64,000 nucleotides of DNA from Silene conica. Its lineage: Eukaryota > Streptophyta > Magnoliopsida > Caryophyllales > Caryophyllaceae. Each line of letters begins with the position of its first letter. The first letter of the stretch is position 1. Below, piece by piece: positions 1 to 9,807 of the stretch. Both the position numbers and the translations under genes were made by a program. Location: contig CM055311.2 of assembly GCA_029255685.2 (NCBI GenBank), positions 19,614,952-19,678,951 on the forward strand. Direction: 5' to 3'. The notes beneath the pieces are model-generated. The model had not been told where the DNA came from, did not search any database, and worked only from the letters and a program-made list of their open reading frames with translations.

Positions 1-489
1 AGAGCAAACATGAATGATTAGGTAAACAAAAGGATGCAAACCAGTAAGTATATACATGATTGAGTAAGTAAACAAAAGTATATGAATCATGTGAGGATTG
101 TGAGACAGTAGTGAGTAAGCAGTATCAGACAATAATAGTGAACAAACAAGAGCAAACATGAATGAGTAAGTAAACAAAATGATGCAAACCAGTAAGTATA
201 TACATGAATGAGTAAGTAAACAAAAGTATATGAATCATGTGAGGATTGTGAGACAGTAGTAAGTAAGCAACATCAGACAACAATAGTGAACAAACAAGAG
301 CAAACATGAATGAGTAAGTAAACAAAAGGATGCAAACCAGTGAGTATATACATGAATGAGTAACTAAACAAAAGTATATGAATCATGTGAGGATTGTGAG
401 ATAGTAGTAAGTAAGCAACATCAGACAGCAGTAGTGAACAAACAAGAGCAAATATGAATGATTTGGTAAACAAAAGGATGCAAACCAGA
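1..489. repeat. 148-bp tandem repeat, three full copies plus a partial one
   Basis: Copies start at 1, 149, 297 and 445, each opening with AGAGCAAA. The period is exactly 148 bp and the copies differ at only a few bases; the fourth stops after about 45 bp. The array may continue to the left of the window. Because 148 is not a multiple of three, the short minus-strand open frames that cross it are shadows and not a repeat protein. It is a young minisatellite or small satellite block 3' of the exon at 1008-1523. I recognise no known satellite family. Confidence 0.9.
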
Positions 490-570
490 GCACTAGTAAC
501 GAAACAAGAGCAAACAAGAATGACTAAGTAAGCAATAACAAAGTTAAAACAATCTGAGTAAGAGATATGG

Positions 571-965
571 AGTTTTCACCAACAGCAGCAGTAACATGCA
601 ACATGGAAATCGAGTTTTCCCCAACACCAGCAGCAACAAAATGCAAAAAAAAAAACAAGCTAAAATTAGTTATTAGCACAAATAACAACAGTCTCAGTAT
701 TTGTAATAGACGTTAATAATCCTGTTATAAAACTTACCAAGGCGACATGGAAATCGAGTTTTACCTAGCAGCAGCAACATGCAAAAAAAAAAACAATCCA
801 AAATTAGTTATTAGCACATCATTTGTGACATGCAAAGTAACAACAACCTCATTAACTGTAATAAAACTCACCAAAACGAAATCATGATATTCCGAACACC
901 AGCAACAACAACATCCAAAAAAAACAACCAAATGTAAATTATTAGCAACATGCAAAAAAAATTAC
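571..965 (-). repeat. Degenerate tandem units of about 130-145 bp carrying exon-like pieces
   Basis: Units begin near 601, 745 and 877, with a partial relative at 571-600. Each shares an A-run, a CAGCAGCAACA-like stretch and the text TTAGTTATTAGCACA. Read on the minus strand, the unit ending near 745 has an AG acceptor, then a 27-nt segment, then G|GTAAGTTT, a good plant splice donor. Donor-like TTG|GTRA text recurs at the matching place in neighbouring units. This suggests a duplicated micro-exon and intron downstream of the exon at 1008-1523. That reading is inference; the block could be intron repeats only. Confidence 0.5.
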
Positions 966-1007
966 CAAGACAATATTCGTAAATAACTCAAAAAATCTGA
1001 TTATTAC

Positions 1008-1523
1008 CTCTTTATTTCTCCTTTTTTCCCTTGCAATATGTCTTTCTAAAAATGCAAGACGTCGCATCTCATACTCGGTTTGAGGAAATGGTGCTCTATT
1101 TTCAGCAAGATCTATATCATCATAAACCACCTTCCTCTTAGCCTCTGTCTCCATAAATCTAGCCACATACTGTCGGAACCTAACATCATTGGGTGATTCA
1201 GGCTTAGATCTTGGACAATCAGAAGCCATAACGTCAGACTCCCCAACATCATCAACCCTACGAATGTCAGATCCACCAACATCACCACGAACAACGTCAG
1301 ATCCACCAACATCACCATGTACAACGTTTTTTTCATCACCAACGACATCAAACTCCGTCTCTGGAACTTCAGTCCTGAAATCAAACGGATCCAAAGAGTC
1401 AGGGACAACCGTATTGGGATAAGATAAAACATAATCGTCATCGCTATCAGAATAATGTGAAGATCGCAAGAAAGAATTGGCAATAACACAATTTTTGGAA
1501 CAATTAGTGTGAGAATTATCCAT
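1008..1523 (-). CDS. Hypothetical host-type protein, first exon (172 codons)
   Basis: The ATG at 1523 has a purine at -3 and G at +4. The frame runs 172 codons to a GAG|GTAATAAT splice donor at 1008/1007, in phase 0. Open frame continues past the donor but turns into hydrophobic, T-rich intron-like sequence, so I end the exon there. The protein starts MDNSHTNCSKN, has an acidic middle with a duplicated GDVGGSD segment (residues about 70-90), then a basic, probably helical end (LERHIAREKRRNKE). No domain is recognisable. Upstream lie a GA-rich leader and an AAACCCTAA box, as in plant promoters. Later exons would lie below 1008, in or beyond the repeats, and are not resolved. It could also be the N-terminus of a transposase-derived gene; I cannot tell. 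Confidence 0.5.
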
Positions 1524-1628
1524 ACTGTGGTAAAAATAGGTTATGGTTGTAGTGTAGAAGAGATGGAGACGAAGGAGGATGAAGAGATGAAGACAGATCT
1601 AGGGTTTCAGAGGTAGATTTTTTGGAGA

Positions 1629-1648
1629 AAGAAAGAGAGAGAGAGAGA

Positions 1649-1680
<32 letters not shown>

Positions 1681-1681
1681 T
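1629..1681 (-). repeat. GA/CT microsatellite in the putative 5' UTR
   Basis: A near-perfect run of GA dinucleotides, reading CT on the minus strand, about 105 bp upstream of the ATG at 1523. Pyrimidine-rich CT leaders are common in plant 5' UTRs, which fits the exon call downstream. Length polymorphism is expected. Confidence 0.8.
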
Positions 1682-1738
1682 ATTCACAAATGAGAGGAAA
1701 TGAGAGAATGAGCGGGGTAGTAACTTCAATGTGTGGCT

Positions 1739-1747
1739 TTAGGGTTT
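1739..1747 (-). promoter_or_regulatory. Telo-box-like motif AAACCCTAA
   Basis: The minus strand reads AAACCCTAA here, about 215 bp upstream of the ATG at 1523. A related GAAACCCTAGA lies near 1600. This motif is known from promoters of plant growth and translation genes. No convincing TATA box was seen on the minus strand nearby. Function is inferred from motif and place only. Confidence 0.35.
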
Positions 1748-2508
1748 CCTTAGAAGGATCTAGAATATGGGGAAGTATAAATGTGGGTAGTTGGGAGGTT
1801 GAAGATGGGTTATTGGGTTTGTTGGGTTATTGAGTTTGTTGGATTGAATAATTTGGAGGGAAAGATTAGGAGGATTGGGTTGGGTTAGTAGTATGATTTG
1901 GGTTAGTAGTATGGGTTAGAGTAGTTATTGATGTAGGATTAAGGTGGGGACACAATGACATTTTTCGTAAATATGTAATTGTTATTAGGATAGTAGGGTC
2001 ATTTTAATGTCCAAATATAGAAATGTGTTAATTGGATTCGAATGGACCGAAATAGCAAATTTGCTATTTGGATTAAAATGGAGGAAGTATGTTGGTCTCC
2101 GAGAAAGAGTTGTATATATACTCTACTTTTATAAATTACTAGCTTAGAGCATCCACATCAATGACTCGACACCACCAAATCCGAAAATGACTCGACAAAA
2201 TATAACTCTAATGACCCAATATGAATTGAAACGACGTTTTCTGTTTTGATCATTGACCCACTAGACCGACCAACACATCAAAATAGATCAGAACCCCAAA
2301 ATAAGCCGATCCGACCTGAATTATCTTGAAAAAATGATGAATCAAACTGACCCGTGCCGAATTGGCCAGATAGAATTGGATTCGACCCATTTACCAAGTC
2401 TAGTGTCAAAGGAATATAATAAAACAATCATATGATGGAAATCACGGAAGACAAAGGTAGAAGGGCGTAAAATAAGGAAATATATCATGTGATAGTTTTA
2501 GAGTGATA
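1748..2508. other. Non-coding spacer
   Basis: AT-rich sequence without an open frame of note. The stretch 1940-2090 ends in GGAGGAAGTA, reminiscent of one end of a Stowaway-type MITE, but no matching opposite end was found. From 2150 to 2400 there are loosely repeated TGACTCGAC and GACCCA words. No gene is seen. Confidence 0.5.
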
Positions 2509-3000
2509 CTAGTGTAACACCCGCAAAAATTCACGGGGTTGTTCAATTCAATTTTTATAGAGAAAGATCAATTAAATTGTTAAATATGCATGCTAATAAC
2601 GGATGTGGTGTATTAGGTAAATACTTTAATAAAAATAAATAAAAAAAACTCTATATATAATAAGATAAAAGTTTGTATTTTCAAATACAGAGTACTATAA
2701 AGTAGGATATAAAAACTGGAAAGTCTAAGAGAAACTCATAGTTTCTCGAAAATCTCCTTGTAAACAACATTACTTGTTATAGTAGACATGTGTTTGTGGT
2801 CATCTAAAATAAGGACTTTTAGACCATCCTTATTTTTAACCCGGGAGATAGCAACGTACAACTGTCCATTGGTGAAGAGTGGTCTAGGAAGATAAAGACC
2901 AACACGGGATAAAGACTGCCCTTGACTCTTGTTAATAGTCATTGCAATGCAAACTGGTAAAGGAAATTGTCTCCTTTTGAACTTAATCGGAAAGATAGAC
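2509..3000 (-). mobile_element. Helitron 3' tail with Pif1-type helicase remnant
   Basis: On the minus strand the segment carries the end of a Pif1-family helicase, then about 230 bp later a short GC hairpin (CCCG...CGGG) and the terminal CTAG at 2512-2509, followed by T. A 3' hairpin a few bases before CTRR and insertion between A and T are Helitron hallmarks. The 5' end (TC) was not located, so the right limit given is only where recognisable coding sequence stops. The upstream Rep domain is not in view, so this is a truncated copy or only its last exon. Confidence 0.7.
2736..3000 (-). pseudogene. RepHel helicase C-terminal fragment (Helitron)
   Basis: The last exon of a Pif1-like helicase. 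Just upstream of MTINKSQGQSL the frame reads RRQFPLPVCIA, and it continues with LYVAISRVKN, matching the final conserved motifs of Helitron RepHel helicases; NKSQGQ and AISR are the key blocks. An AG acceptor-like site lies near 3000 on the minus strand, so this may be a spliced terminal exon of about 88 codons. The stop is about 227 bp before the Helitron terminus, a usual distance. No Rep or upstream helicase motifs are present, so the copy is not functional alone. Confidence 0.7.
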
Positions 3001-3775
3001 TACCTAAAAGATTATCAATTATAAATCACACCTTAAAACAATGAAAGAGTCAAAGTCTAATATAGATGAACACCGAAAATTGAGTAGAAAGAATTAAAAA
3101 CAAAAACTGAATACAAAAACAACAATAACATCATTTGTTAATTGCTCTCTAGAGTTGTGGTGCTTTAAGGTTTAGAAGTGCGCGCTTATCGTATTTTCGA
3201 CAAACATTCTAAATTTTTAATAATGTGGTAATTATTATTTTGGCAATCCTCTAAATTAAATTCCAAGTAATTCTGATAAAATGTAAATACCAAGTATAAT
3301 TGTTTTATAATTACAATTTTTTCGAAATTTGATTTTTTTTATAGTAATTGCATAATAGTGCAAGCTGATTTGATGTTGTAATATATAACTGAACAATTTT
3401 GAGTGATAAACATTGAGGTGATCTAATTAAATTGAGAGTATGAACGTCATGTATGTAACTGTTGCCGGTGAGGCGTGTAATGTTATGTTTTTTTTTTCTA
3501 TGTTGCTTAATTGTCTTTATCGTAAGGTGATTTCGTGAACTATTTTCATCCACATTCCCAAATTTCACATTATTTCCTTATAATTTATTCTGTTTCATTA
3601 TCGAGTATATATATTTCATTGTAACCAATTTTAATTATATGGGTTTTTTCTTATTCAAAAATCAATTCATATTGGTGTTGCTTAATTATATATTTCATTA
3701 TAACCAAATTCACATTATTTCCTTATTCATTATAACCGCTTTGTTACATTTTAGTTCATTGTTCCTTTAATTCAT
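3001..3775. other. AT-rich spacer, possibly Helitron interior
   Basis: No coding similarity is seen. A minus-strand frame of 85 codons at 3311-3568 has no recognisable motif and low-complexity composition, so I do not call it. The words TTATATATTTCATTATAACC repeat loosely between 3600 and 3740. Confidence 0.4.
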
Positions 3776-3804
3776 TGGTGTAGCACCCGTGAAAAATCAC
3801 GGGG
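3776..3804 (-). mobile_element. Second Helitron-like 3' end with a 7-bp hairpin
   Basis: CCCGTGA (3786-3792) and TCACGGG (3797-3803) form a perfect 7-bp stem with a four-base loop, followed on the minus strand by GTGCTACACCAA. This aligns with the tail at 2509 (GCGGGTGTTACACTAG), so it is a relative of the same Helitron end. The terminal four bases are CCAA instead of CTAG. It sits 38 bp from GYP-A. Two related tails about 1.27 kb apart suggest a tandem pair or a Helitron with two ends. Confidence 0.5.
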
Positions 3805-3841
3805 TTGTGTATTTTTTTTAAAGACGACAAATTATAGTTAT

Positions 3842-5693
3842 TGATACCGTCGTTTCAGTACCAAAAATAATAACCTAATACTACTAACGAAAGTTAGTGG
3901 TAAATAGGGTCGATCTCCACAGGGAGGTAAAGTTGCTAATTATCTGTTCAAAATGGTATGTCGGATTGTCACAAAATGGGGGTTTTAAATTGTTTTAACT
4001 AAACTCCAAAAAGAAACGAGAAAGATATAAAATTGTTAAGAGAAGAGGGATATGCTAGGAATTCGGGTCACTGTGTCGTCAACATTAATTATCGGTATAA
4101 ACCAGGTTGGTTAGATTATTGGTAGGAAGGGCTAGGTTATTACAGTCACGTCTCTAACCCGACTATACCTTCCGGTCTTAAGTCGCCCTAAGGTCATTTC
4201 TGCTTGACTTCCGCCCTCACAGAAACTAATTATTATTGCTAAGCAAGCCTTACCCTTCCAATCTTCCGATCTAGGTCGGGGTTTAACTAAACGAATGGTC
4301 TCCTGCGTATACTCATTCAACCAAACACAATTATATTGCTTAACGATAACTCCTACTGCAAAACTACCCATCCCGGTTATAACCTATCATGCATAAGACA
4401 CAGTTTCCCTCATCCCGGCATATAAACAAATTAGCTACTCATAACATAATTATAAATGAATACGACTACGCTAATTATGCTAACATTTGACATGATATAT
4501 GGATGTGAAAACAGTGTCAAAAACAGAGATATAAAAGAGACGTAAAGAAATCGATACAAGTGAGCACAAGGCACGAAATCCAAAACAGTAAACGGAACAG
4601 GGGCACGGTTTTTGAAGGCAGTAAAAGAGTATGAAGTAGGGAGAATCCCGTATATAAAAATAGAGTACAATAGAGAAAAGAAGGAGATTAGAAACTGAAA
4701 CTAACGAAATACATAGAATAAAAACAGGGACAATGAAGCAAAGAGTTACGGTCACGAAAACCGAGGCAAACAACGATAAGATAAGCAGGACGAAAGCGTG
4801 AATTGAAACAGTAAAACAAAGAAGAACAGAAAGATTAAGATAAGAAGAAAAAGGAGGATTACAAACAAGTAGAATTCCGGCGTAGAGAACGATATCAAAA
4901 ACCCGATTACAATTCTTGAATTGTATAAGAACTAAGAGTATTTTATTTTAAGTAAAGTGACTGCTAAGAGAGGATAAAAAGGAAGGTAATCCAAAGAGAG
5001 TTAACCTAAAATGAGCTCTCGTTTATTCTTATAGACGACACAAAAAACTAACATAAACTCTCGGGAAATTTGAACAGTCACCCGACAAGGCTCTCGATCG
5101 AGAGGAAAACCTCTCGATCGAGAAGAGTAGCTATGAAAAGTTCTCGATCGAGAAGATTGAGTACCAAAACCTCTCGACCTCTCGATCGATGACTTTAAGA
5201 AGCAAAACCTCTCGATCGAACAAATATTCTTCTCGATCGAGCAGTGCGTATTTCCTGCACTGCGCACTGAACTTCAAATGGCCGCCATTTCTTCGTTACT
5301 CTCTCAAATCAAGCGTTCTTGGTGGCGTTGGAAAGCCAAGAGGATAAGCTTTCATCTCCAATTAGAATCACCTGATTATCTATTGTAGAACTAGAGATAT
5401 GGCTCTCCAAAGTAGGCACTAGCAAATTGGAGTTCTTCCTTCGCTTGATAGACTTTCATTGCTCCTATGCGCATCTCAAAACGGTCGTAACAAGCTCCGA
5501 CTCAACTCTTCTCCTAAATGCATGCATAAGGAGATGTTTTAGGCTCGATTATGATCTTCTCCGGCTCATATCTGCAAAATAGCAAAACAAACCAAAGTCA
5601 ACTATTTGGGGGATATTCGTAGTGAAATACTACGAAATAAGCATGGAAATGCGTGCTAATATGGCCTAAAAGGTCTATATAATGCACGCATCA
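3842..5693 (-). repeat. GYP-A 3' LTR (left copy)
   Basis: Aligns end to end with 35124-36997. It contains palindrome sites CTCGATCGAG starting at 5093, 5113, 5143, 5173, 5181, 5211 and 5232, some degenerate. Short minus-strand frames occur in both LTR copies and are shadows, not genes. The polypurine tract lies at its inner edge. Confidence 0.9.
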
Positions 5694-5713
5694 AACTTCC
5701 CCAAACCAAACCT
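5694..5713 (-). other. GYP-A polypurine tract
   Basis: On the minus strand GGTTTGGTTTGGGGAAGTT directly precedes the LTR start TGATGCG. Position and purine content fit the plus-strand primer of an LTR element. Two close copies of this tract occur further inside, at 7258-7275 and 7366-7383. Confidence 0.8.
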
Positions 5714-6405
5714 TTGCTTGCCCTCAAGAAAACTCATGCAACTAACTAAGACTAACTAGATAGGAGTAAACCATGGACAAGCTGAAAAATGTTAACTCAA
5801 ACCATTTGCTGCACATGAATCATTCTCAATAGCACAAAATACTAAGCAAACGAATTTATGCATATTTCAAATAAATGTTGAACTTTCTACCTTGCAAGAC
5901 TTTCGAAATTGGACTCTCTCGGGTCACTCTTCTCTCAACAAAGGAAAGGGTAAGCAGATAATATGTAAGAGAGAAAGAAGTAAAAGTCGCTCACCTAGAG
6001 TTCGACCAACAAATCATGCATGCTAGACTAGTATGAATAATGATTTCAAGCACCGTACACACGCACAACCACCGTCAATGTCAATTACACGCCGAACTAT
6101 TGCAAAAATGGGAATGAGAGGCTAAGTAGGACATAAAGGGCAAGACATGTATGGAAATGTGGGGGTTAAAGCCAAGCTAGAACCTAACAAACCATAATAA
6201 ACGTATCCCGATCTTCCGACTCAAAAATAATCGCAATGCCTTTTAAATGACTAGGCATACACATCACAATTCCCAATAACTTTTCCAACCAAATTATTCT
6301 TTTCTTTTTCTCTTTGATTTTTCATTTTTTCATTTTTTCATTCTTTTCTTTTGATTTTTCATTTTTTTTCCTTCTCGGTTGTTCAGACCAAAACACCAAA
6401 GTTCT

Positions 6406-6571
6406 CTCGATCGAGCAAAATCCTCGGTCGAGGACTTTTTCATCCCAGAATTTCTCGATCGAACAAAAATCTCTCGATCGAGCACATAAGGCACACAAAA
6501 ACCTCTCGATCGAGCATAAAGCTCTCGATCGAGCATAAAGCTCTCGATCGAGCATAAAGCTCTCGATCGAG
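6406..6571. repeat. GYP-A palindrome array 1 (CTCGATCGAG)
   Basis: Site starts: 6406, 6423 (CTCGGTCGAG), 6454, 6473, 6505, 6524, 6543 and 6562, giving spacings of 17, 31, 19, 32, 19, 19 and 19 bp. The last four sites belong to a nearly perfect 19-bp tandem repeat with the linker CATAAAG, so part of the array grew recently by unit duplication. Eight sites in all. Confidence 0.9.
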
Positions 6572-7276
6572 CAACAACTCAACCCACTTCCTTCATTTCT
6601 CCTTCGCACGCACTCCAATACATCGGAAAACGAGCCACAACTGATACAACGATATAATTTCCTTCACTACTACCTAGCTCGACATAATGGTAGGCTAAGT
6701 TTGGGATTTAGTTAAGGACAAAAGGCAGTTATGGCTTAAAGTGGTGTTAAATGGGCAAAACGAGAAAAGGGGGTGATGCAATAGTCCTCCAAACGTGTAA
6801 TTCTGACCTCTTACCGATGCGTGTAGGCAATAAGAAATCAAAACTCATACACATGCAAAACATGAAATGCAGGGAGTACTACTCACAATCCTAAAATAAA
6901 TGGTCATGGATGTCACCAGTTTAAGGCTCTAAAGCTCAGAGAGTTATTGTAGTTTGCCAAAATTTCCAGTCAAGTCTACTAGTTCAACAAATTTGTGAAA
7001 TGAAATCCGGGAAATTGCTATGGAATTTGCTAAAAGACGTGAAACAGTGCAAGGCTTAAGCATACAACAATTTTCAGCAATGAAACACTCCAATCTGACT
7101 CGACCTAATATGCAAAAATAAACGTGATTTTTTTTGAATTTTTCGATTTTTTTGTGTTTTTTTTTTTTTTGAAATAAAACAACAATGCATGCGAAAATTG
7201 AAACGCGGAAAAAAAAAATGCAGTAAGAACGAAATGCAGACATAGATATGGATGCAAAACCTCCCCAAACCAAACA

Positions 7277-7296
7277 GTACAATGTCCCCATTGTAC
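7277..7296 (-). other. Perfect 8-bp hairpin beside an internal PPT-like tract
   Basis: GTACAATG, TCCC, CATTGTAC forms a perfect stem with a four-base loop. It lies directly beside CCTCCCCAAACCAAAC (PPT-like on the minus strand). GYP-B has the matching ACAATG, GGGA, CATTGT at 24735-24750, again next to a GGTTTGGGG tract; GYP-C has a weaker relative at 52989-53008. Conservation in three elements argues for a structural role in RNA or in plus-strand priming. Confidence 0.65.
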
Positions 7297-7457
7297 AAAG
7301 TAAAGGAAAAGAAATGTAAACTAAAGAAGAAGAGTTAGGAACTTACAAAAGTGCACGCACCACGGACCTCCCCAAACCGAACCAGAAATGGGAGGTTGCA
7401 ATCGAAGCATAAAAGTCGGCAGAAAAATCCTCACAGCAGTTGATACAAGAGCAGCAT

Positions 7458-7641
7458 CTCGATCGAGAAGAAAAAGTTCTCGATCGAGCAATTTGTCCTT
7501 TGATTTCCCTCGATCGAACCGTTTAACCTCTCGATCGAGGAATTCGAACCACAAATCCTCTCGAGCGACTGCCTGGGCTGCTTGATCGAGCAATCTTGGC
7601 TGCAAAACGCATTGATCGAGTAATGACACTACTCGATCGAA
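7458..7641. repeat. GYP-A palindrome array 2: eight sites, alternating 21 and 30 bp
   Basis: Site starts are 7458, 7479, 7509, 7530, 7560, 7581, 7611 and 7632. Spacings are 21, 30, 21, 30, 21, 30 and 21 bp without exception. Sites at 7560, 7581 and 7611 are degenerate (CTCGAGCGAC, CTTGATCGAG, ATTGATCGAG) yet remain in register. Linker sequences differ between units, so this is not a plain recent tandem copy. GYP-C has the same spacing at 55718-55901. Confidence 0.9.
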
Positions 7642-7938
7642 ATCAACCCCTGCAAAAACACAACCACAGCCACAGAATACTACCAAAACGCGAAGACGAG
7701 TTCAAAGTCTATAGTCGAGCACGATTATTACAACACACAAAACATAAAAAGCTAATTGTTCCAAAACAGAAATAAATAAAAAGCTTCAAACTCCGGGTTG
7801 CCCCCGGTAGCGCTAGATTAAACGATCCCAGCTCGACCCTCTTCTTGATCATCCCACACCACAAATCAATGGCCCTCTATAGGCTTCTGACTGAATGTGG
7901 TAACTTCAGCCATTGCCAAGTCAACAAACAGCCTTCAC

Positions 7939-8941
7939 TGTGGGGAATTTCCGTATATTCACCCTTAAATTACAGGATTATAACGAAATTTTTACATGTG
8001 AATATCGTCATAAGATGAAAAACATAAAACGAAAGGAAAGGATGCACAACCTTAGGTCCTAGCGCGAATGGCCTAAGAACATGAATTAATAGAAATTCCC
8101 TCCTATAACTTGCACCCAAGACCCGTCTGAGATGATGCCGCGTGTGCTAGAAATGCTCTCCAATTGCCTTGCAATATGGGGAGAGCTTTTGTGAGTTTTA
8201 AGATGTGAGATCTAGGTTTTGGGAAAAACTGTTCTCAAAAACCCTAATTCTTGTAAAATATGAATTACCAGTTCGAGTAGTCTGACAAAAAGGAGAATTC
8301 TCTCCTATTTGTAACCCTACTCGGCCGAATGCTCATAGGGTGAGAGTGGGCTTTGCACTCTCACCTTATTCTGATGCGTGATTCGACCCTAAAGCTAAAA
8401 TATAATCCGCGGGTTTTAATTATAAATCGTATACATGTTATCAGATATTAATGCAGTCGATACATTAATAATGGTCTAATAAGAAAATTACGATATTGTA
8501 TAATTAGCTCAATTAATATAACTGCTTATATTAATATACGAATTCAATATTTAATTAAATATAACCGTTTATATTTAATTTACGAATTAAACATGTAATC
8601 CGTATTAGCTAAACTTATTTGATCCGTATTAAATAATTATTTCAACATCTCATTGACTAATTTAATAGTCAATACCTCTGACTAACTGTTTAGTCGTATT
8701 CAGCATAAATGTGACTGTATTTACATACCTTCACATCTATCAAACGTGTCCTATAGGTGTGACGTATAGGGCCCAGTTGATCACCGCCATCCGTATGACA
8801 ATAACGTCAAACTTATCTAGCAAGCCAACCGTTATTATTGATAAATGTGGATCAACTGATAATAATACCAAAGTATGCCCTTGTGATCCTTTAAGAGATA
8901 ATAAATCATTGTACTAACTGTCAAGGACACCAGCCCCAACA
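7939..8941 (-). repeat. COP-A 3' LTR
   Basis: 1003 bp, the same length as its partner at 32374-33376, with matching ends. About 3% divergence by hand count, with the differences clustered in the AT-rich middle. The inner edge at 8941 abuts the polypurine tract GTGGGAGATT (minus strand). Confidence 0.93.
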
Positions 8942-9050
8942 ATCTCCCACTTGTCCGTACAAGTGTATGTGTTATGGCGTTATCACACTACATGTGGAGG
9001 ACACCAGCTCCAACAAACTCCCACTTGTCCGTACAAGTGTAGGTGCGATA
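8942..9050 (-). other. COP-A polypurine tract, hairpin and duplicated LTR boundary
   Basis: On the minus strand GTGGGAGATTG precedes the LTR. CACTTGT, CCGT, ACAAGTG (8948-8965) forms a hairpin whose arm overlaps the tract. The text GGACACCAGCYCCAACA plus CTCCCACTTGTCCG occurs at the true boundary (8925-8957) and again about 73 bp further in (8999-9033), so the PPT-LTR junction has been duplicated. A further GAGTGGGAGAAA-like tract lies near 9080. Confidence 0.75.
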
Positions 9051-9807
9051 ACCGATTCTCATATCCTTTTAAAATTTCTCCCACTCAATGTAAAACAATT
9101 TGCAAATCCGTATTCGCAAAGGTCGTATTCTACAATCGATCTACATCAAGAGTGGTTTCCCCAACTAGAGAGTAACTTAACTGATAAAACGAATCTGTAT
9201 TCGAGCATGGCCATGCATTTCAGTTACTACTCCTCGAGTGGCCTTGAGAAATGATAAAATCCTGATAAGGGTTTGGATATTACCCTCAACTCGAATCCTG
9301 CAGATGTAAGCACAACATGAAATAACCCAGAAAAAATCCTCTCGGCCCCTGTTACGGAAGACCGTGGGAAAGAAACCAAAGTTACCCAAAATCTGCCTTA
9401 ATCTCAAGAGACAGTTGAAAGTCAAAAGAATTGACTCTAAAGAACACAATGGAGGTCCTATCCACGACCTGGCACCTAATGTTATAAAAGATTTAGGACT
9501 CCATAACGTTGTCACGGAGTGTCCTACGAGATATCCGTATAACTCGCCTTTGTGATTGGTCAGTCAACTGTTTGATTTATGGCTTGTTGAACCCACCATC
9601 ACCCAACGTCACAAAATGATTACCTGAGTTATCAGCTCAAGTGGGTAATCAAGGACTAAAAACGATTTAATGTTAATCAGTTCACTTTGTGGTGTTCAAA
9701 ATTAGCGTAACATTCCACATGAAAAACAAAACATAAAATAGCATAACGATGAGGTTGTAATAGAGTACACAAGAAAATGAATTATAAAATGAATTCATAA
9801 AAAAGTA
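9051..9807 (-). other. COP-A 3' untranslated region
   Basis: No coding similarity. The stretch 9070-9250 (CTCCCACTCAATG ... AGAGTGGTTTCC ... CCTCGAGTGGCC) clearly matches COP-B2 at 39205-39370 and COP-B1 at about 19035-19210. These shared 3' ends tie the gag-only elements to this pol-bearing lineage. Confidence 0.7.

Larger units (their letters stand above)
5714..7938 (-). other. GYP-A 3' non-coding region
   Basis: About 2.2 kb without coding similarity. From the LTR inwards it holds a T-rich stretch, a palindrome array (6406-6571), a block around 6940-6990 that matches GYP-C at 52640-52690 (ATTGTAGTTTGCCAAA), A/T homopolymers near 7130-7220, a hairpin (7277-7296), two extra PPT-like tracts and a second palindrome array (7458-7641). 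The order hairpin, PPT-like tract, array is shared with GYP-B and GYP-C, so this is a conserved regulatory tail of the lineage. COP-A is inserted at its inner end. Confidence 0.7.

Noticed and set aside
1940-2090. Possible Stowaway MITE (ends GGAGGAAGTA)
   Set aside because: No complementary left end and no clear TA duplication could be found.
4132-4773. Minus-strand frames of 79-97 codons with hydrophobic stretches, repeated at 35410-36060
   Set aside because: They are matching positions of the two GYP-A LTRs; the frames differ between copies and have no domain.
6406-6571. CRISPR-like regular short repeats
   Set aside because: Repeats are 10-bp palindromes with uneven short linkers inside plant LTR elements; no spacers of uniform length and no cas genes.
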